Positions 1 to 7,877 of a stretch of 64,000 nt of DNA are shown one piece after another. Source of the DNA: Hyphomicrobiales bacterium. GTDB lineage: Bacteria; Pseudomonadota; Alphaproteobacteria; Rhodospirillales; JACKKN01. Numbering within the stretch: position 1 is the stretch's first letter; the number at the start of each line of letters is the position of its first letter. The translations under genes were made by a program, and so were the position numbers. The notes under the pieces are model-generated. The model was not told the origin of the DNA. It did no database searches and saw only the letters and a list, made by a program, of their open reading frames with translations. The stretch is taken from assembly GCA_024236415.1 (NCBI GenBank), contig JACKKN010000002.1, forward strand, positions 124,001 through 188,000, given 5' to 3'.

Positions 1-186
1 GCCGCAGGCGGCGCAGCAGGGCTCGGTGATGAAGGTGATCTTGGACCAGCAGTCGCCGCACAGGGCGCCGGCCTCGTCCACCAGGGCGCCGCAGGCCAGG
101 CACTGCGGCGGCAGCAGCAGGTCCAGCACCCGGCGCCCGGCCCGGCGCAGGGGGTCCGGGGCCTGCCAGGGAGTCCGTTCCAGCAC
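1..186 (-). CDS. comF: ComF family protein (N-terminal part, runs off left edge)
   Basis: The minus strand translates without a stop into a ComF-type N-terminus: a basic helix, then LLLPPQCLACGALVDEAGAL, then CGDCW and a second pair ending CCAACG. This is the paired CxxC zinc-ribbon that precedes the phosphoribosyltransferase domain of ComF proteins, which act in natural competence or DNA uptake. That catalytic domain lies outside the window. No ATG is in frame. The GTG at 186-184, preceded by GGCGGAAGG, is the best start, though the frame stays open further upstream. The gene is divergent from the adjacent methyltransferase, an arrangement I recall as common in alphaproteobacteria. Confidence 0.75.
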   Translation of the reverse strand, partial: MLERTPWQAPDPLRRAGRRVLDLLLPPQCLACGALVDEAGALCGDCWSKITFITEPCCAACG

Positions 187-226
187 CGACCTTCCGCCCC
201 CCGCCCAGTTGTGCCATAAGTCGGCC

Positions 227-1114
227 GTGACCGACCCGATCAGGATATTCGACCGCGCCCTGCTGCGCCAGCGCCGGGACCGGGCCGCGCCGGGCCTGGC
301 CGGGTTCGACTTCCTGTTCCGCGAGACCGCGGCGCGCCTGGCCGACCGCCTGGACGACATCACCCGCACCTTCCCCCTGGCGCTGGACCTGGGATGCCGC
401 GGCGGCGAGCTGGCGGCGGCGGTGGCCGGCCACGGCGGCATCGAGACCCTGGTGGCCTGCGACCCGTCGGCGCGCATGCTGGCGCTGGACCGCGCCGGCG
501 GCGCGCCCGGCCCCCGGGTGGCCGCCGACGCAGAGGCCCTGCCCTTCGCCGATCACAGTTTCGACGCCGTGCTGTCCAACTTCGACCTGCACTGGGTCAA
601 CGACCTGCCCGGCGCCCTGGTCCAGGCGCGGCGGGTGCTGAAGCCCGACGGCCTGTTCCTGGCGGTGATGGCCGGCGGCGCCACCCTGCACGAACTGCGC
701 CGCGCGCTCTCGGAGGCGGAAGAGGCCGTGGACGGCGGGGTCAGCCCCCGGGTCTCCCCCTTCGCCGACGTGCGCGACGTGGGCAACCTGCTGCAGCGGG
801 CCGGCTTCGCCCTGCCGGTGGCCGACAGCGAGACGGTGACCGTATCCTACGGCGACCCCCTGCGCCTGATGGCCGACCTGCGCGGCATGGGCGAGAGCAA
901 CGCGGTGATCGCGCGCCGGCGCCGGCCCCTGCGCCGCGAGACCCTGCTGACCGCCGCCGCGCGGTACCGCGACCTGTTCGCCGGCGCCGACGGCCGCGTG
1001 CCGGCCACCTTCGAGCTGGTGACCCTGACCGCCTGGGCGCCGCACCCCTCGCAGCAGCGGCCCCTGGCGCCCGGCAGCGGGGCCGTCGACCTGGGTGACG
1101 CCCTGGGCGACTAG
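227..1114 (+). CDS. SAM-dependent methyltransferase, BioC/NDUFAF5-like
   Basis: A 295-residue class I methyltransferase. Motif I (LDLGCRGG) is near residues 53-60, an acidic SAM-binding strand (VACDPS) follows, then AEALPFADHSFDAVLSN and LKPDGLFL, the usual order in the BioC/UbiE group. The N-terminus (IFDRALLRQRRDRAA) and a long C-terminal region match the alphaproteobacterial relatives of mitochondrial NDUFAF5, which hydroxylates an arginine of a complex I subunit. Whether this protein is a methylase or a hydroxylase cannot be told from sequence. The GTG start is chosen because homology begins there; the open frame upstream is antisense to comF. Confidence 0.8.
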   Translation: MTDPIRIFDRALLRQRRDRAAPGLAGFDFLFRETAARLADRLDDITRTFPLALDLGCRGGELAAAVAGHGGIETLVACDPSARMLALDRAGGAPGPRVAADAEALPFADHSFDAVLSNFDLHWVNDLPGALVQARRVLKPDGLFLAVMAGGATLHELRRALSEAEEAVDGGVSPRVSPFADVRDVGNLLQRAGFALPVADSETVTVSYGDPLRLMADLRGMGESNAVIARRRRPLRRETLLTAAARYRDLFAGADGRVPATFELVTLTAWAPHPSQQRPLAPGSGAVDLGDALGD

Positions 1115-1186
1115 GCCCGCCTTCTCAATCGGCCGGTGGGCTGCCAGAATGGCGCCGTGGGAACCGGTGCGAGGGGGAGCAGCCAC

Positions 1187-1960
1187 ATGGACATCAAGGA
1201 CAAGGTCGTCGTCATCACCGGCGCCGCCAGCGGCATCGGCAGGGGCCTGGCCGAACGGTTCCGGGCCGAGGGGGCGAAGGGCCTGGCGCTGGCCGACATC
1301 GACGGCGACGGCGCCGCGGCCGTGGCCGCGGGCCTGGGCGACGCCTTCGCCATGGCCTGCGACGTGGCCGACGAGGCGCAGGTCCAGGCCCTGGTGGCCG
1401 AGACCGAGCGGCGGTTCGGGCCCATCGACGTGTTCTGCTCCAACGCCGGCATCCTGCGCCTGGGCGACGAGGACCAGCCGGACGCGGACATCGAGGCGAG
1501 CTGGCGCGTCAACGCCATGAGCCACGTCTACGCCGCCCGCGCCGTGGCCCCGGGCATGGCCGCGCGCGGATCGGGCTACCTGCTGAACACGGCCTCGGCG
1601 GCCGGCATCCTGATCCAGGTCGACAGCGTCGCCTACACCATGAGCAAGCACGCGGCGATCGGGTTCGCCGAGTTCCTGGCCGCCAAGTACGGGCCGCGCG
1701 GCGTGCGCGTGTCGGTGCTCTGCCCCCAGGGCGTGCGCACCGGCATGACCGCCGGCCGCGGCGACAAGCCGGCCTTCGCCGACGGCGTGCTGGAGCCCGA
1801 GGACGTGGCCGAGGCCGTGGTCCGGGGCATGGCCGAGGAACGGTTCCTGATCCTGCCACACGAGATCGTCGAGACCTACATGCGGCGCAAGGCCGACGAC
1901 CGCGACCGCTGGCTGCGCGGCATGGCCCGGGTGCGCCAGAGCGTGGTGCCGGACCGGTGA
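1187..1960 (+). CDS. SDR family NAD(P)-dependent oxidoreductase
   Basis: A 257-residue classical short-chain dehydrogenase. TGAASGIG (residues 11-18) is the cofactor glycine motif, an Asp-rich turn (ADID, near 37-40) suggests NAD(H) preference, and NAG is at 86-88. The catalytic set is Ser137 (NTAS), Tyr150 and Lys154 (YTMSK). The start is supported by GAGGGGGAG a few bases upstream. Its stop overlaps the start of the SMP-30 gene by four bases (GTGA), so the two are probably translationally coupled. The substrate is unknown; the pairing suggests oxidation of a sugar, polyol or related hydroxy compound with a lactone intermediate. Confidence 0.85.
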   Translation: MDIKDKVVVITGAASGIGRGLAERFRAEGAKGLALADIDGDGAAAVAAGLGDAFAMACDVADEAQVQALVAETERRFGPIDVFCSNAGILRLGDEDQPDADIEASWRVNAMSHVYAARAVAPGMAARGSGYLLNTASAAGILIQVDSVAYTMSKHAAIGFAEFLAAKYGPRGVRVSVLCPQGVRTGMTAGRGDKPAFADGVLEPEDVAEAVVRGMAEERFLILPHEIVETYMRRKADDRDRWLRGMARVRQSVVPDR

Positions 1961-2898
1961 GCGGCGCGCCGCCGCTGACCGAGATCGCCGCCGGCCTGCG
2001 ATTCCCCGAAGGCCCCGTCGCCATGCCCGACGGCAGCGTCCTGTTCGTCGAGATCGCCCGCGGCACCCTTTCCCGCGCCGCGCCGGACGGGACCGTGGAC
2101 GTGGTCGCCCACCTGGGCGGCGGCCCCAACGGCGCCGCCATGGGGCCGGACGGCAAGTGCTACGTCTGTAACAACGGCGGGTTCCAATGGTTCGAGAAGG
2201 ACGGCGCGCTGTTTTCCGGGTTGCAGGGCGACGACTATTCGGGCGGCCGGATCGAGCGGGTCGACCTGGCCACCGGCGCCGTCGAGGTGCTGTACGATTC
2301 GTGCGACGGCGCGCCCCTGAGAGGCCCCAACGACATCGTGTTCGACCGCCACGGCGGGTTCTGGTTCACCGACCACGGCAAGACCCGGGCCCGCGACCTG
2401 GACCGCACCGGCGTCTATTACGCCCGCTGGGACGGCTCGGCCATCCGGCGGGTGATCTTCCCCCTGCACGCGCCCAACGGCATCGGCCTGTCGGCCGACG
2501 AGCGTACCCTGTACGTGGCCGAGACGCCGACCGCGCGCCTGCTGGCCTTCGACCTGGCCGAACCGGGACGCATCGTCAAGGGCGGCGGCGAGACCCGCTG
2601 GATGCACGGCCGCCTGCTGGCGGCGCGGCCGGACTACACGGCGCTCGACTCCCTGGCCGTGGACGGCGCCGGCAAGGTCTGCGTCGGCACCCTGTTCACC
2701 GGCGGGATCTGGGTCGTCGACCCGGCGGACGGCAGCAGCGAGTTCGTGCCCATGCCCGACCCCTGGCCCACCAACATCTGCTTCGGCGGGGCCGACCTGT
2801 GCACCGCCTACGTCACCCTGTCGTCCAGCGGGCGCCTGGTGTCGCTGCCCTGGCCGCGGCCGGGGCTGGCGCTGAACTTCCTCGACCGGCCGGCGTGA
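1957..2898 (+). CDS. SMP-30/gluconolactonase/LRE family protein
   Basis: A 313-residue six-bladed beta-propeller hydrolase of the SMP-30/gluconolactonase family. It has the N-terminal metal-ligand signature FPEGPV (Glu18), the conserved GPNDIVFDRHGGFWFTD segment, HAPNGIGLSADERTLYVAET and a C-terminal PTNICFGG. Family members use one divalent metal to hydrolyse lactones. The GTG start overlaps the SDR stop by four bases. An SDR making a lactone and this enzyme opening it is a plausible two-step module, but that is inference from adjacency. Confidence 0.85.
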   Translation: MSGAPPLTEIAAGLRFPEGPVAMPDGSVLFVEIARGTLSRAAPDGTVDVVAHLGGGPNGAAMGPDGKCYVCNNGGFQWFEKDGALFSGLQGDDYSGGRIERVDLATGAVEVLYDSCDGAPLRGPNDIVFDRHGGFWFTDHGKTRARDLDRTGVYYARWDGSAIRRVIFPLHAPNGIGLSADERTLYVAETPTARLLAFDLAEPGRIVKGGGETRWMHGRLLAARPDYTALDSLAVDGAGKVCVGTLFTGGIWVVDPADGSSEFVPMPDPWPTNICFGGADLCTAYVTLSSSGRLVSLPWPRPGLALNFLDRPA

Positions 2899-3000
2899 CC
2901 GCCGCTCGGCGCTTGCCATCACCGGAAAGAAGGACTACCACTCGGTCCTCGGCGCCATCGGCACGGCACCGGGACCGGCAGCCAAAGGGGAAGACCGGCC

Positions 3001-3501
3001 ATGGGCGATACCCTCGAGCGGGCCATCGCGGCCCTCAAGACCCTGCCCCCGGAGGACCAGGAGCGCATCGCCTGGGAGATCATCGAGCGGGTCGAGGACA
3101 AGACCGAGTGGGACCGCCTGATCGCCCGCCCCGAGGCCCGCGACTGGATGGCGCGGCAGGCCGGGAAGGCCCTGAAGGAATACAGGCGCATCCGCGGCAA
3201 GCTGTCCCTGACCTTCGTGTCCCTGGGCACCAGCGACGTGCAGCGCGAGGATTCCTACTGGCGGCGCTTCGACGAGCTGCCCGGCGAGGTGCGCCGCCTG
3301 GCCGAGAGCAACTACCACCTGTGGCAGGAGAACCCCCAGCACCCCAGCCTGCGGTTCAAGCAGATCCACCCTGACCTGCCCATCTTCTCGTTCCGGGTCG
3401 GCATGCGCCACCGCACCGTCGGCGTGCGCACCGACGACGACCGCATTGCCTGGTTCTGGATCGGATCGTTCGAGACCTTCAAGCAGGAGATCTCCGACTA
3501 G
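3001..3501 (+). CDS. Single-chain fusion of an antitoxin-like and a RelE/HigB-like toxin domain
   Basis: This 166-residue protein reads as two halves of a type II toxin-antitoxin pair. Residues 1-60 have the helical pattern of short antitoxins (TLERAIAALKTLPPEDQERI, then a charged stretch ending ALKEYRR). Residues 80-166 match the ParE/RelE/HigB toxin fold: YWRRFDELPGEVR, NPQHPSLRFKQI, a basic strand (FRVGMRHRTVGVR) and the typical close IAWFWIGSFETF. The halves normally come from two overlapping genes; here no stop separates them. A GTG between them (in FVSLGT) could give a separate toxin-like product. The start follows AAGGGGAAG. Either a real fusion or a lost frame boundary. Confidence 0.65.
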   Translation: MGDTLERAIAALKTLPPEDQERIAWEIIERVEDKTEWDRLIARPEARDWMARQAGKALKEYRRIRGKLSLTFVSLGTSDVQREDSYWRRFDELPGEVRRLAESNYHLWQENPQHPSLRFKQIHPDLPIFSFRVGMRHRTVGVRTDDDRIAWFWIGSFETFKQEISD

Positions 3502-3596
3502 GCCGCCATACCCCTCCCCACCACGTCGCCCCCGCAGCGGCGCGAAGGGACGCACATTTCGTCGGCCCGCCAATATGGCTGAAATCCGCAAAAACC

Positions 3597-3633
3597 AGCG
3601 TCATCCCCGCGCAGGCGGGGATCCATTCCGCCT
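3597..3633. repeat. REP-like palindromic repeat, left copy
   Basis: A short palindrome centred on CCCCGCGCAGGCGGGG and flanked by GTCAT and ATCCATTCCG. This form of repeat is familiar from intergenic DNA of many alphaproteobacteria. It pairs with the inverted copy about 80 bases downstream. Together they occupy the roughly 290-base gap between the fusion gene and the DUF1330 gene and may act as a transcription or mRNA end for these converging genes. Confidence 0.7.
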
Positions 3634-3712
3634 TCGTGTCCGGGTGACGGGCGTCCGCAAAAACAGGCCAAGCCTTGCCGCCCATCGGCACCGTCGTCCT
3701 TGACCGCCATGG

Positions 3713-3746
3713 CGACGGAATGGGTTCCCGCCTGCGCGGGAACGAC
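3713..3746. repeat. REP-like palindromic repeat, right (inverted) copy
   Basis: CGGAATGGG followed by TTCCCGCCTGCGCGGGAA and CGACGG is close to the reverse complement of the left copy. The two form a head-to-head pair of the kind called BIME in enterobacteria. No open reading frame between them looks real. Confidence 0.7.
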
Positions 3747-3788
3747 GGACGGGCGGGAATGGCGGGCGGGCGGGAAGGACGGCCTCCC

Positions 3789-4094
3789 CTACCCCGGCTG
3801 CGGCCCGTCGTAGCCCTCGGCGATGATCACGTCGCCCTCGGACACGGGCAGGCGCAGGGCCAGGGCGGCGGCGTATTCCGGCGAGTGGTAGCAGTCCTTG
3901 GCCGCCTGGTAGCTGGGAAACTCGATCACCACGTTGCGCGCCCGCGACGTGCCCTCGGGGTTCTCGAAGTCGCCGCCGCGCACCAGGAACCGGGCCCCGT
4001 ACTTGGCGAAGGCGGCGGCGTTGGCGGCCACGTACTCCTTGTACCGTTCCGGGTCGGCCACGTCGACGCGCGCGATCCAGTATCCCTTGGCCAT
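3789..4094 (-). CDS. DUF1330 domain-containing protein
   Basis: A 101-residue protein matching DUF1330 over its full length: GYWIARVDVADPERYKEYV at the start, the central FLVRGGDFE and VVIEFPSYQAAKDCYHSPEY near residues 50-80. The family has a dimeric alpha/beta (ferredoxin-like) barrel fold and no assigned reaction. A good Shine-Dalgarno (CAGGGAGGACAG) precedes the ATG. It is the third gene of a minus-strand group with the Ldh oxidoreductase and the PF13769-type protein. Confidence 0.85.
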   Translation of the reverse strand: MAKGYWIARVDVADPERYKEYVAANAAAFAKYGARFLVRGGDFENPEGTSRARNVVIEFPSYQAAKDCYHSPEYAAALALRLPVSEGDVIIAEGYDGPQPG

Positions 4095-4118
4095 GGTCTG
4101 TCCTCCCTGTGGTTTCGG

Positions 4119-5135
4119 TCATGCCGGCCCGGCGCACAGCGCCTGGATCCGGTCGTGCAGGTCCGCCGGCACGCGCACCCCGCTGCGCGCCAGCTTGGCC
4201 CGCTTGGCGTGGCGCCGGGCGCCGGGCAGGCGGGCGCCGTCCAGGGCCGCGTAGCGGGCGAAGAAGGTTTCGGCGTGGTCGTGCCAGCTGGCGTCGCCGA
4301 ACCGGTCCGGGTCCATGGCCAGGATGAACTCGCCGCCGCGCGGCGGGCCGCCGTCGTTGTTGTCGGCCTGGGCGGCCTCGAAGCTGAACCGCTCGCCGAT
4401 CAGCCCGGCGCACAGCAGCTCGACCATCATGGCGATGGCCGATCCCTTGTACCCGCCGAACGGCAGCATCACGCCCTCCAGCACGGCGTTCGGATCGGTG
4501 CTGGGCTTGCCGTCGCGGTCCAGGCCGACGCCGGGCGGCAGGTCGTGGCCGTCGCGCGCCGCGATCATCACCTCGCCCCGGGCCATGGCCGCCGAGGCCT
4601 GGTCGAACACCATGGGCGGCGCGCCGCCGCCGCGGGGGAAGCCGAAGGCCATGGGGTTGGTGCCGAACAGGGGTTCGCGGGCGCCGAAGGGGGCCATGGC
4701 CGGCTTGTAGGCGGTCATGGCCATGGCCACCAGGCCCATCTCGGCCAGGGGTTCGACCTCGGCCCACAGGGCGGCGAAGTGGTGGGTGTTGACCAGGGCC
4801 ACCGCCGCCACCCCCGATTCCCGCGCCATGGCGGCGATGGGTTCGCGGCTGCGTTCGTGGGCCAGGGGGGCGTAGCCGCCGTCGCCGTCGACCCGCAGCA
4901 CCGCCGGCGCGATGGCCTCGACCCGGGGCCTAGCGGCGCCGTTGACCTTGCCGCTGCGCAGGCTGGCCACGTAGCCGGGCAGGCGGAACAGGCCGTGCGA
5001 GGCGCAGCCGTCGGCCTCGGCACGGGTGATGGTGTCGGCCACGGCGGCGGCGTTGGCGTCGTCGCAGCCGTTGCCGGCCAGGCAGCGGGCGGCCAGGTCG
5101 CGGACCTGGTCCACGCTTAGGGTGACGTGGCTCAT
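4119..5135 (-). CDS. Malate/L-lactate dehydrogenase (Ldh) family oxidoreductase
   Basis: A 338-residue member of the Ldh2/YlbC/ComC family of NAD(P)-dependent dehydrogenases, which is unrelated to Rossmann-type lactate dehydrogenases. Visible signatures are the N-terminal ASHGLFRLPGYV, the VNTHHFAALW segment with the catalytic His, the TAYKPAMAPFGAREPLFGTN nucleotide-binding stretch and the central PFGGYKGSAIAMMVELL. Relatives act on malate, L-lactate, ureidoglycolate or delta-1-piperideine-2-carboxylate, so the substrate is open. Its ATG overlaps the stop of the upstream PF13769-like gene by four bases. Confidence 0.85.
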   Translation of the reverse strand: MSHVTLSVDQVRDLAARCLAGNGCDDANAAAVADTITRAEADGCASHGLFRLPGYVASLRSGKVNGAARPRVEAIAPAVLRVDGDGGYAPLAHERSREPIAAMARESGVAAVALVNTHHFAALWAEVEPLAEMGLVAMAMTAYKPAMAPFGAREPLFGTNPMAFGFPRGGGAPPMVFDQASAAMARGEVMIAARDGHDLPPGVGLDRDGKPSTDPNAVLEGVMLPFGGYKGSAIAMMVELLCAGLIGERFSFEAAQADNNDGGPPRGGEFILAMDPDRFGDASWHDHAETFFARYAALDGARLPGARRHAKRAKLARSGVRVPADLHDRIQALCAGPA

Positions 5136-5452
5136 GGCGTACCTTCCGGCCCGGTGTCATGGCCCCCGGCGGCCACCAGGGCGGCCAGGCGGGCGTCGTC
5201 GTAGGCGGCCTCCAGCTCGGCCGCCTTGGCCGCCGCCTCCGCCTCCAGGTCGTTCGAGACCTCGACCGGGTCGGCGCGGCGCCACTGGGCCAGGTAGTCG
5301 TCGGTGCCGCGGGCGCCGCCGCGCATGGCGGCACGGTCGATGGCCTTCTCGAACCGCTCGTCCAGGACCCGCTTGGCCTGGTCGCGCCGGCCCGCCTTGA
5401 CGATGACCTGGGCCGGGATGTCGCGCCAGTAGACGACGGTCAGTTGCGCCAT
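5132..5452 (-). CDS. Virulence factor family protein (PF13769-like)
   Basis: A 106-residue protein beginning AQLTVVYWRDIPAQVIVKAG and continuing RRDQAKRVLDERFEKAIDRA, the signature of the small family named virulence factor after a Brucella gene and found across alphaproteobacteria. The function is unknown. The C-terminal 35 residues are an alanine-rich helix. The start ATG follows GGGGAGG. It is first in the group and is coupled to the Ldh gene by an ATGA overlap. Confidence 0.75.
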   Translation of the reverse strand: MAQLTVVYWRDIPAQVIVKAGRRDQAKRVLDERFEKAIDRAAMRGGARGTDDYLAQWRRADPVEVSNDLEAEAAAKAAELEAAYDDARLAALVAAGGHDTGPEGTP

Positions 5453-5548
5453 GGACCTCCTCCCCATTCCTGCCGTGGCGACTATAGGATGCCCGGGCGC
5501 CACCGGAAAGGTTTACACTGGCGTCCCGGCACCGGCGGAGACCACGGC

Positions 5549-5950
5549 ATGTTCACCCTGCACCCGACCCTGGCGGCGGACACCCGCGAGCTGGCGCGCT
5601 GGACGCTCTGCCGCGTGCTGCTGATGGACGACGCGCGCTATCCCTGGCTGATCCTGGTGCCGGCGCTGCCGGACCTGCGCGAGATTCACGACCTGGACGC
5701 CGCCGGCCGGACCCAGTTGATGGACGAGATCACCCGCGCCTCCCGCGCCCTGGAGGCGGCGTTCGCACCGGACAAGATCAACGTCGGCGCGCTGGGCAAC
5801 CTGGTGCCGCAGCTGCACGTCCACGTCATCGCCCGGCGCCGCGACGACAACGCCTGGCCCGGCCCCGTGTGGGGCCGCCACCCGCCGCGCCCCTATGCGG
5901 CGGACGAGGCCCGGGACCTGACGGCACGCCTGGCCCCCCTGCTGGCCTGA
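5549..5950 (+). CDS. HIT domain-containing protein
   Basis: A 133-residue histidine-triad protein of the short HIT subfamily. The signature NLVPQLHVHVIARR sits near residues 84-97, followed by the subfamily mark AWPGPVWG. The triad reads Gln88-x-His90-x-His92, so the first His of the classical HxHxH is Gln. HIT proteins bind nucleotides and hydrolyse or transfer nucleotidyl groups; the exact substrate is unknown. It ends 11 bases from the converging secretin-domain gene. Confidence 0.82.
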   Translation: MFTLHPTLAADTRELARWTLCRVLLMDDARYPWLILVPALPDLREIHDLDAAGRTQLMDEITRASRALEAAFAPDKINVGALGNLVPQLHVHVIARRRDDNAWPGPVWGRHPPRPYAADEARDLTARLAPLLA

Positions 5951-5961
5951 CCGGGGCGGGT

Positions 5962-6981
5962 CTAATCGGAGTTGAACAGAATCCGGGCGGTGATGAAAAC
6001 CAGCAGCTCGGTGCGCGAATCGCGGCCGATGCCGGCGGTCTGGCCGGTGCGGAAGGGGGTGGAAAGGAAGGGCACGTCGCTCAGGTAGTTGACCCGGCCG
6101 CCGATCCCGACGGTGACGTTGTTGTTGCCCAGCAGCCCGCCGATCACGATGGTGCCGCCGGCGCCACCCTCCACGGCCACCAGGGTGCGGGTGTCGCGCA
6201 CGCGGATTCCCACGTTGTTGATCATCTGGTTCACGTCCAGATCGTTTTCGGTGACCACCGCCCCGGCCGACAAGTCCAGGTTCAGGGCGATCCGGTCGTC
6301 GATGCCGATCGTCGGGGTGACGTTCAGGACCAGGGCCCCGCCTCGGAATTCGATGCTCGAGTCGATGGTGTTCTGGACGCCGCCGTTCTCGGTCGACAGG
6401 CGGGTTTCTTCGTTGCCGCCACGGTACTGGCCGGTCACCCCCGTGCGCACCTGCAGGTTGGGGGTCACCTGGGTGATCACCGCCGCGCCCAGGCTGAGCG
6501 TCTGGTCCCGGCGCGACTGGCTGAAGTCGGCGAAGGGGGCGCCGTTCAGGTTGAACCCGGGGCCGCCGTCGATGCGCACCAGGTCATAGACCGTGCCGGC
6601 CACGTTGGGGATCATCCCCATGGTGTCGCTGGCCCGGGCCAAGGAGATCGTGGCGCCGCCGTTCAGGGACACGACCGACGGGCGGCTCAGGAACTCGAAG
6701 TCCCGGTTCCCCAGGAGCACGGACAGGTCCACCCCGCCGCCGGCGCGCACGGTCACGGGATCGAAGGACAGGGCCGGCATGCCCGTGGGCGCACCGCCCG
6801 CGAACAGGCCGCCGAAGTTGGACGTGGGCCCCCAGCCGACGCCAACCTCCTGGGTCAGGTTGCCGGTCACCTCGAGGAGGCGGGTTTCGATGTTGACCAT
6901 GGGGGCCGGGCGGTCCAGGGCGGCGGCCGGCGTGGCGGCGCAAAGCGCCGCGGCGAACAGAAGGCGGCAGGCGGATGTCAT
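5962..6981 (-). CDS. Orphan secretin-domain protein (GspD/PilQ C-domain-like), exported
   Basis: A 339-residue protein with a signal peptide (SACRLLFAAALCAATPAAAL). The mature part starts with the secretin-domain pattern VNIETRLLEVTGNLTQEVGV and ends with the secretin C-terminal signature: GGTIVIGGLL, then YLSDVPFLSTPFRTG and ELLVFITARIL. The middle has FLSRPSVVSLNGGATI and VLNVTPTIG, also secretin-like. Type II/III secretins are usually over 600 residues with N0-N3 domains; here almost only the beta-barrel module is present and no other secretion gene is nearby. It probably forms or resembles an outer-membrane pore. The ATG follows GAGGAGGGA. Confidence 0.75.
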   Translation of the reverse strand: MTSACRLLFAAALCAATPAAALDRPAPMVNIETRLLEVTGNLTQEVGVGWGPTSNFGGLFAGGAPTGMPALSFDPVTVRAGGGVDLSVLLGNRDFEFLSRPSVVSLNGGATISLARASDTMGMIPNVAGTVYDLVRIDGGPGFNLNGAPFADFSQSRRDQTLSLGAAVITQVTPNLQVRTGVTGQYRGGNEETRLSTENGGVQNTIDSSIEFRGGALVLNVTPTIGIDDRIALNLDLSAGAVVTENDLDVNQMINNVGIRVRDTRTLVAVEGGAGGTIVIGGLLGNNNVTVGIGGRVNYLSDVPFLSTPFRTGQTAGIGRDSRTELLVFITARILFNSD

Positions 6982-7114
6982 GGTTCGTCCCTCCTCGAAC
7001 CTGTCCCGAATGCACGCACAGATTGCCACGTGAACGGCCGATTGTCCAATCCGGGTCCCAGACGAGCCATCATGGCCGTTGCCTCGGCGGTCGGCGGCGG
7101 CTAGTTTTCCGGCC

Positions 7115-7828
7115 ATGGAATTCCCCGATCCCCTGATCAAGGGCCGCCTGGTGCGGCGCTACAAGCGGTTCATGGCCGACGTCGAGCTGGACGACGGCTC
7201 GGTGGTGGTGGCCCACTGCGCCAACTCCGGCTCCATGCTGAGCGTCAACCTGCCCGGGTCCGAGGTCTGGATCTCGCCGGCCCGCAACCCGGACCGCAAG
7301 CTGCGCTACACCTGGGAGATGGCGCGCATCGGCTCGACCCTGGTCGGCATCAACACCGGCTGGCCCAACGCCCTGGCCGCCGAGGCCATCGCCGCCGGCA
7401 AGGTGCCCGAGCTGGCCGGCTACGCCAGCCTGCGGCGCGAGGTGAAATACGGCCGGAATTCGCGCATCGACCTCTTGCTCGAGGACCCGGAAAGACCCAA
7501 ATGCTACGTCGAGGTCAAGAACGTGACCATGCGGCGGGACCTGAGCGACGGCGCCCCGGTGGAGTTCCCCGACGGGGTCACGGCCCGCGGCACCAAGCAC
7601 CTGGGCGAACTGGCGGACATGGTCGCCGAGGGCCACCGTGCGGTCATGTTCTATCTGGTCCAGCGCGAGGACGCGGACAGCTTCGTCCTGGCCGGGGACC
7701 TGGACCCGGACTACGCCGCGGCCCTGCCCCGGGCCATGGCCGCGGGTGTCGAGGCGGTGTGCTACGCCTGCCGCGTGAACGAGAAGGAAATCGCCGTCGA
7801 GCGGCCCCTGCGCCTGGACCTTGGCTGA
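7115..7828 (+). CDS. sfsA: DNA/RNA nuclease SfsA
   Basis: A 237-residue protein aligning along its length with SfsA: FPDPLIKGRLVRRYKRF at the start (OB-fold), HCANSGSM, the central EVKYGRNSRIDLLLE with the acidic nuclease-type Asp, CYVEVKNVTM (the ExK of a PD-(D/E)xK-like site) and TARGTKHLGEL. SfsA was named for a sugar-fermentation stimulation phenotype in E. coli and later assigned nuclease activity. It is followed closely by map on the same strand, a neighbourhood I recall in other alphaproteobacteria. Confidence 0.92.
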   Translation: MEFPDPLIKGRLVRRYKRFMADVELDDGSVVVAHCANSGSMLSVNLPGSEVWISPARNPDRKLRYTWEMARIGSTLVGINTGWPNALAAEAIAAGKVPELAGYASLRREVKYGRNSRIDLLLEDPERPKCYVEVKNVTMRRDLSDGAPVEFPDGVTARGTKHLGELADMVAEGHRAVMFYLVQREDADSFVLAGDLDPDYAAALPRAMAAGVEAVCYACRVNEKEIAVERPLRLDLG

Positions 7829-7877
7829 GGAACCCGGTTCGGAGGCGGACAACCGGAATTGGACGTGCCATAATCAG

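Noticed and set aside
26..226. N-terminal extension of the first methyltransferase
   Set aside because: This part is antisense to the ComF zinc-ribbon coding region and has no similarity to methyltransferases; the GTG at 227 fits better.
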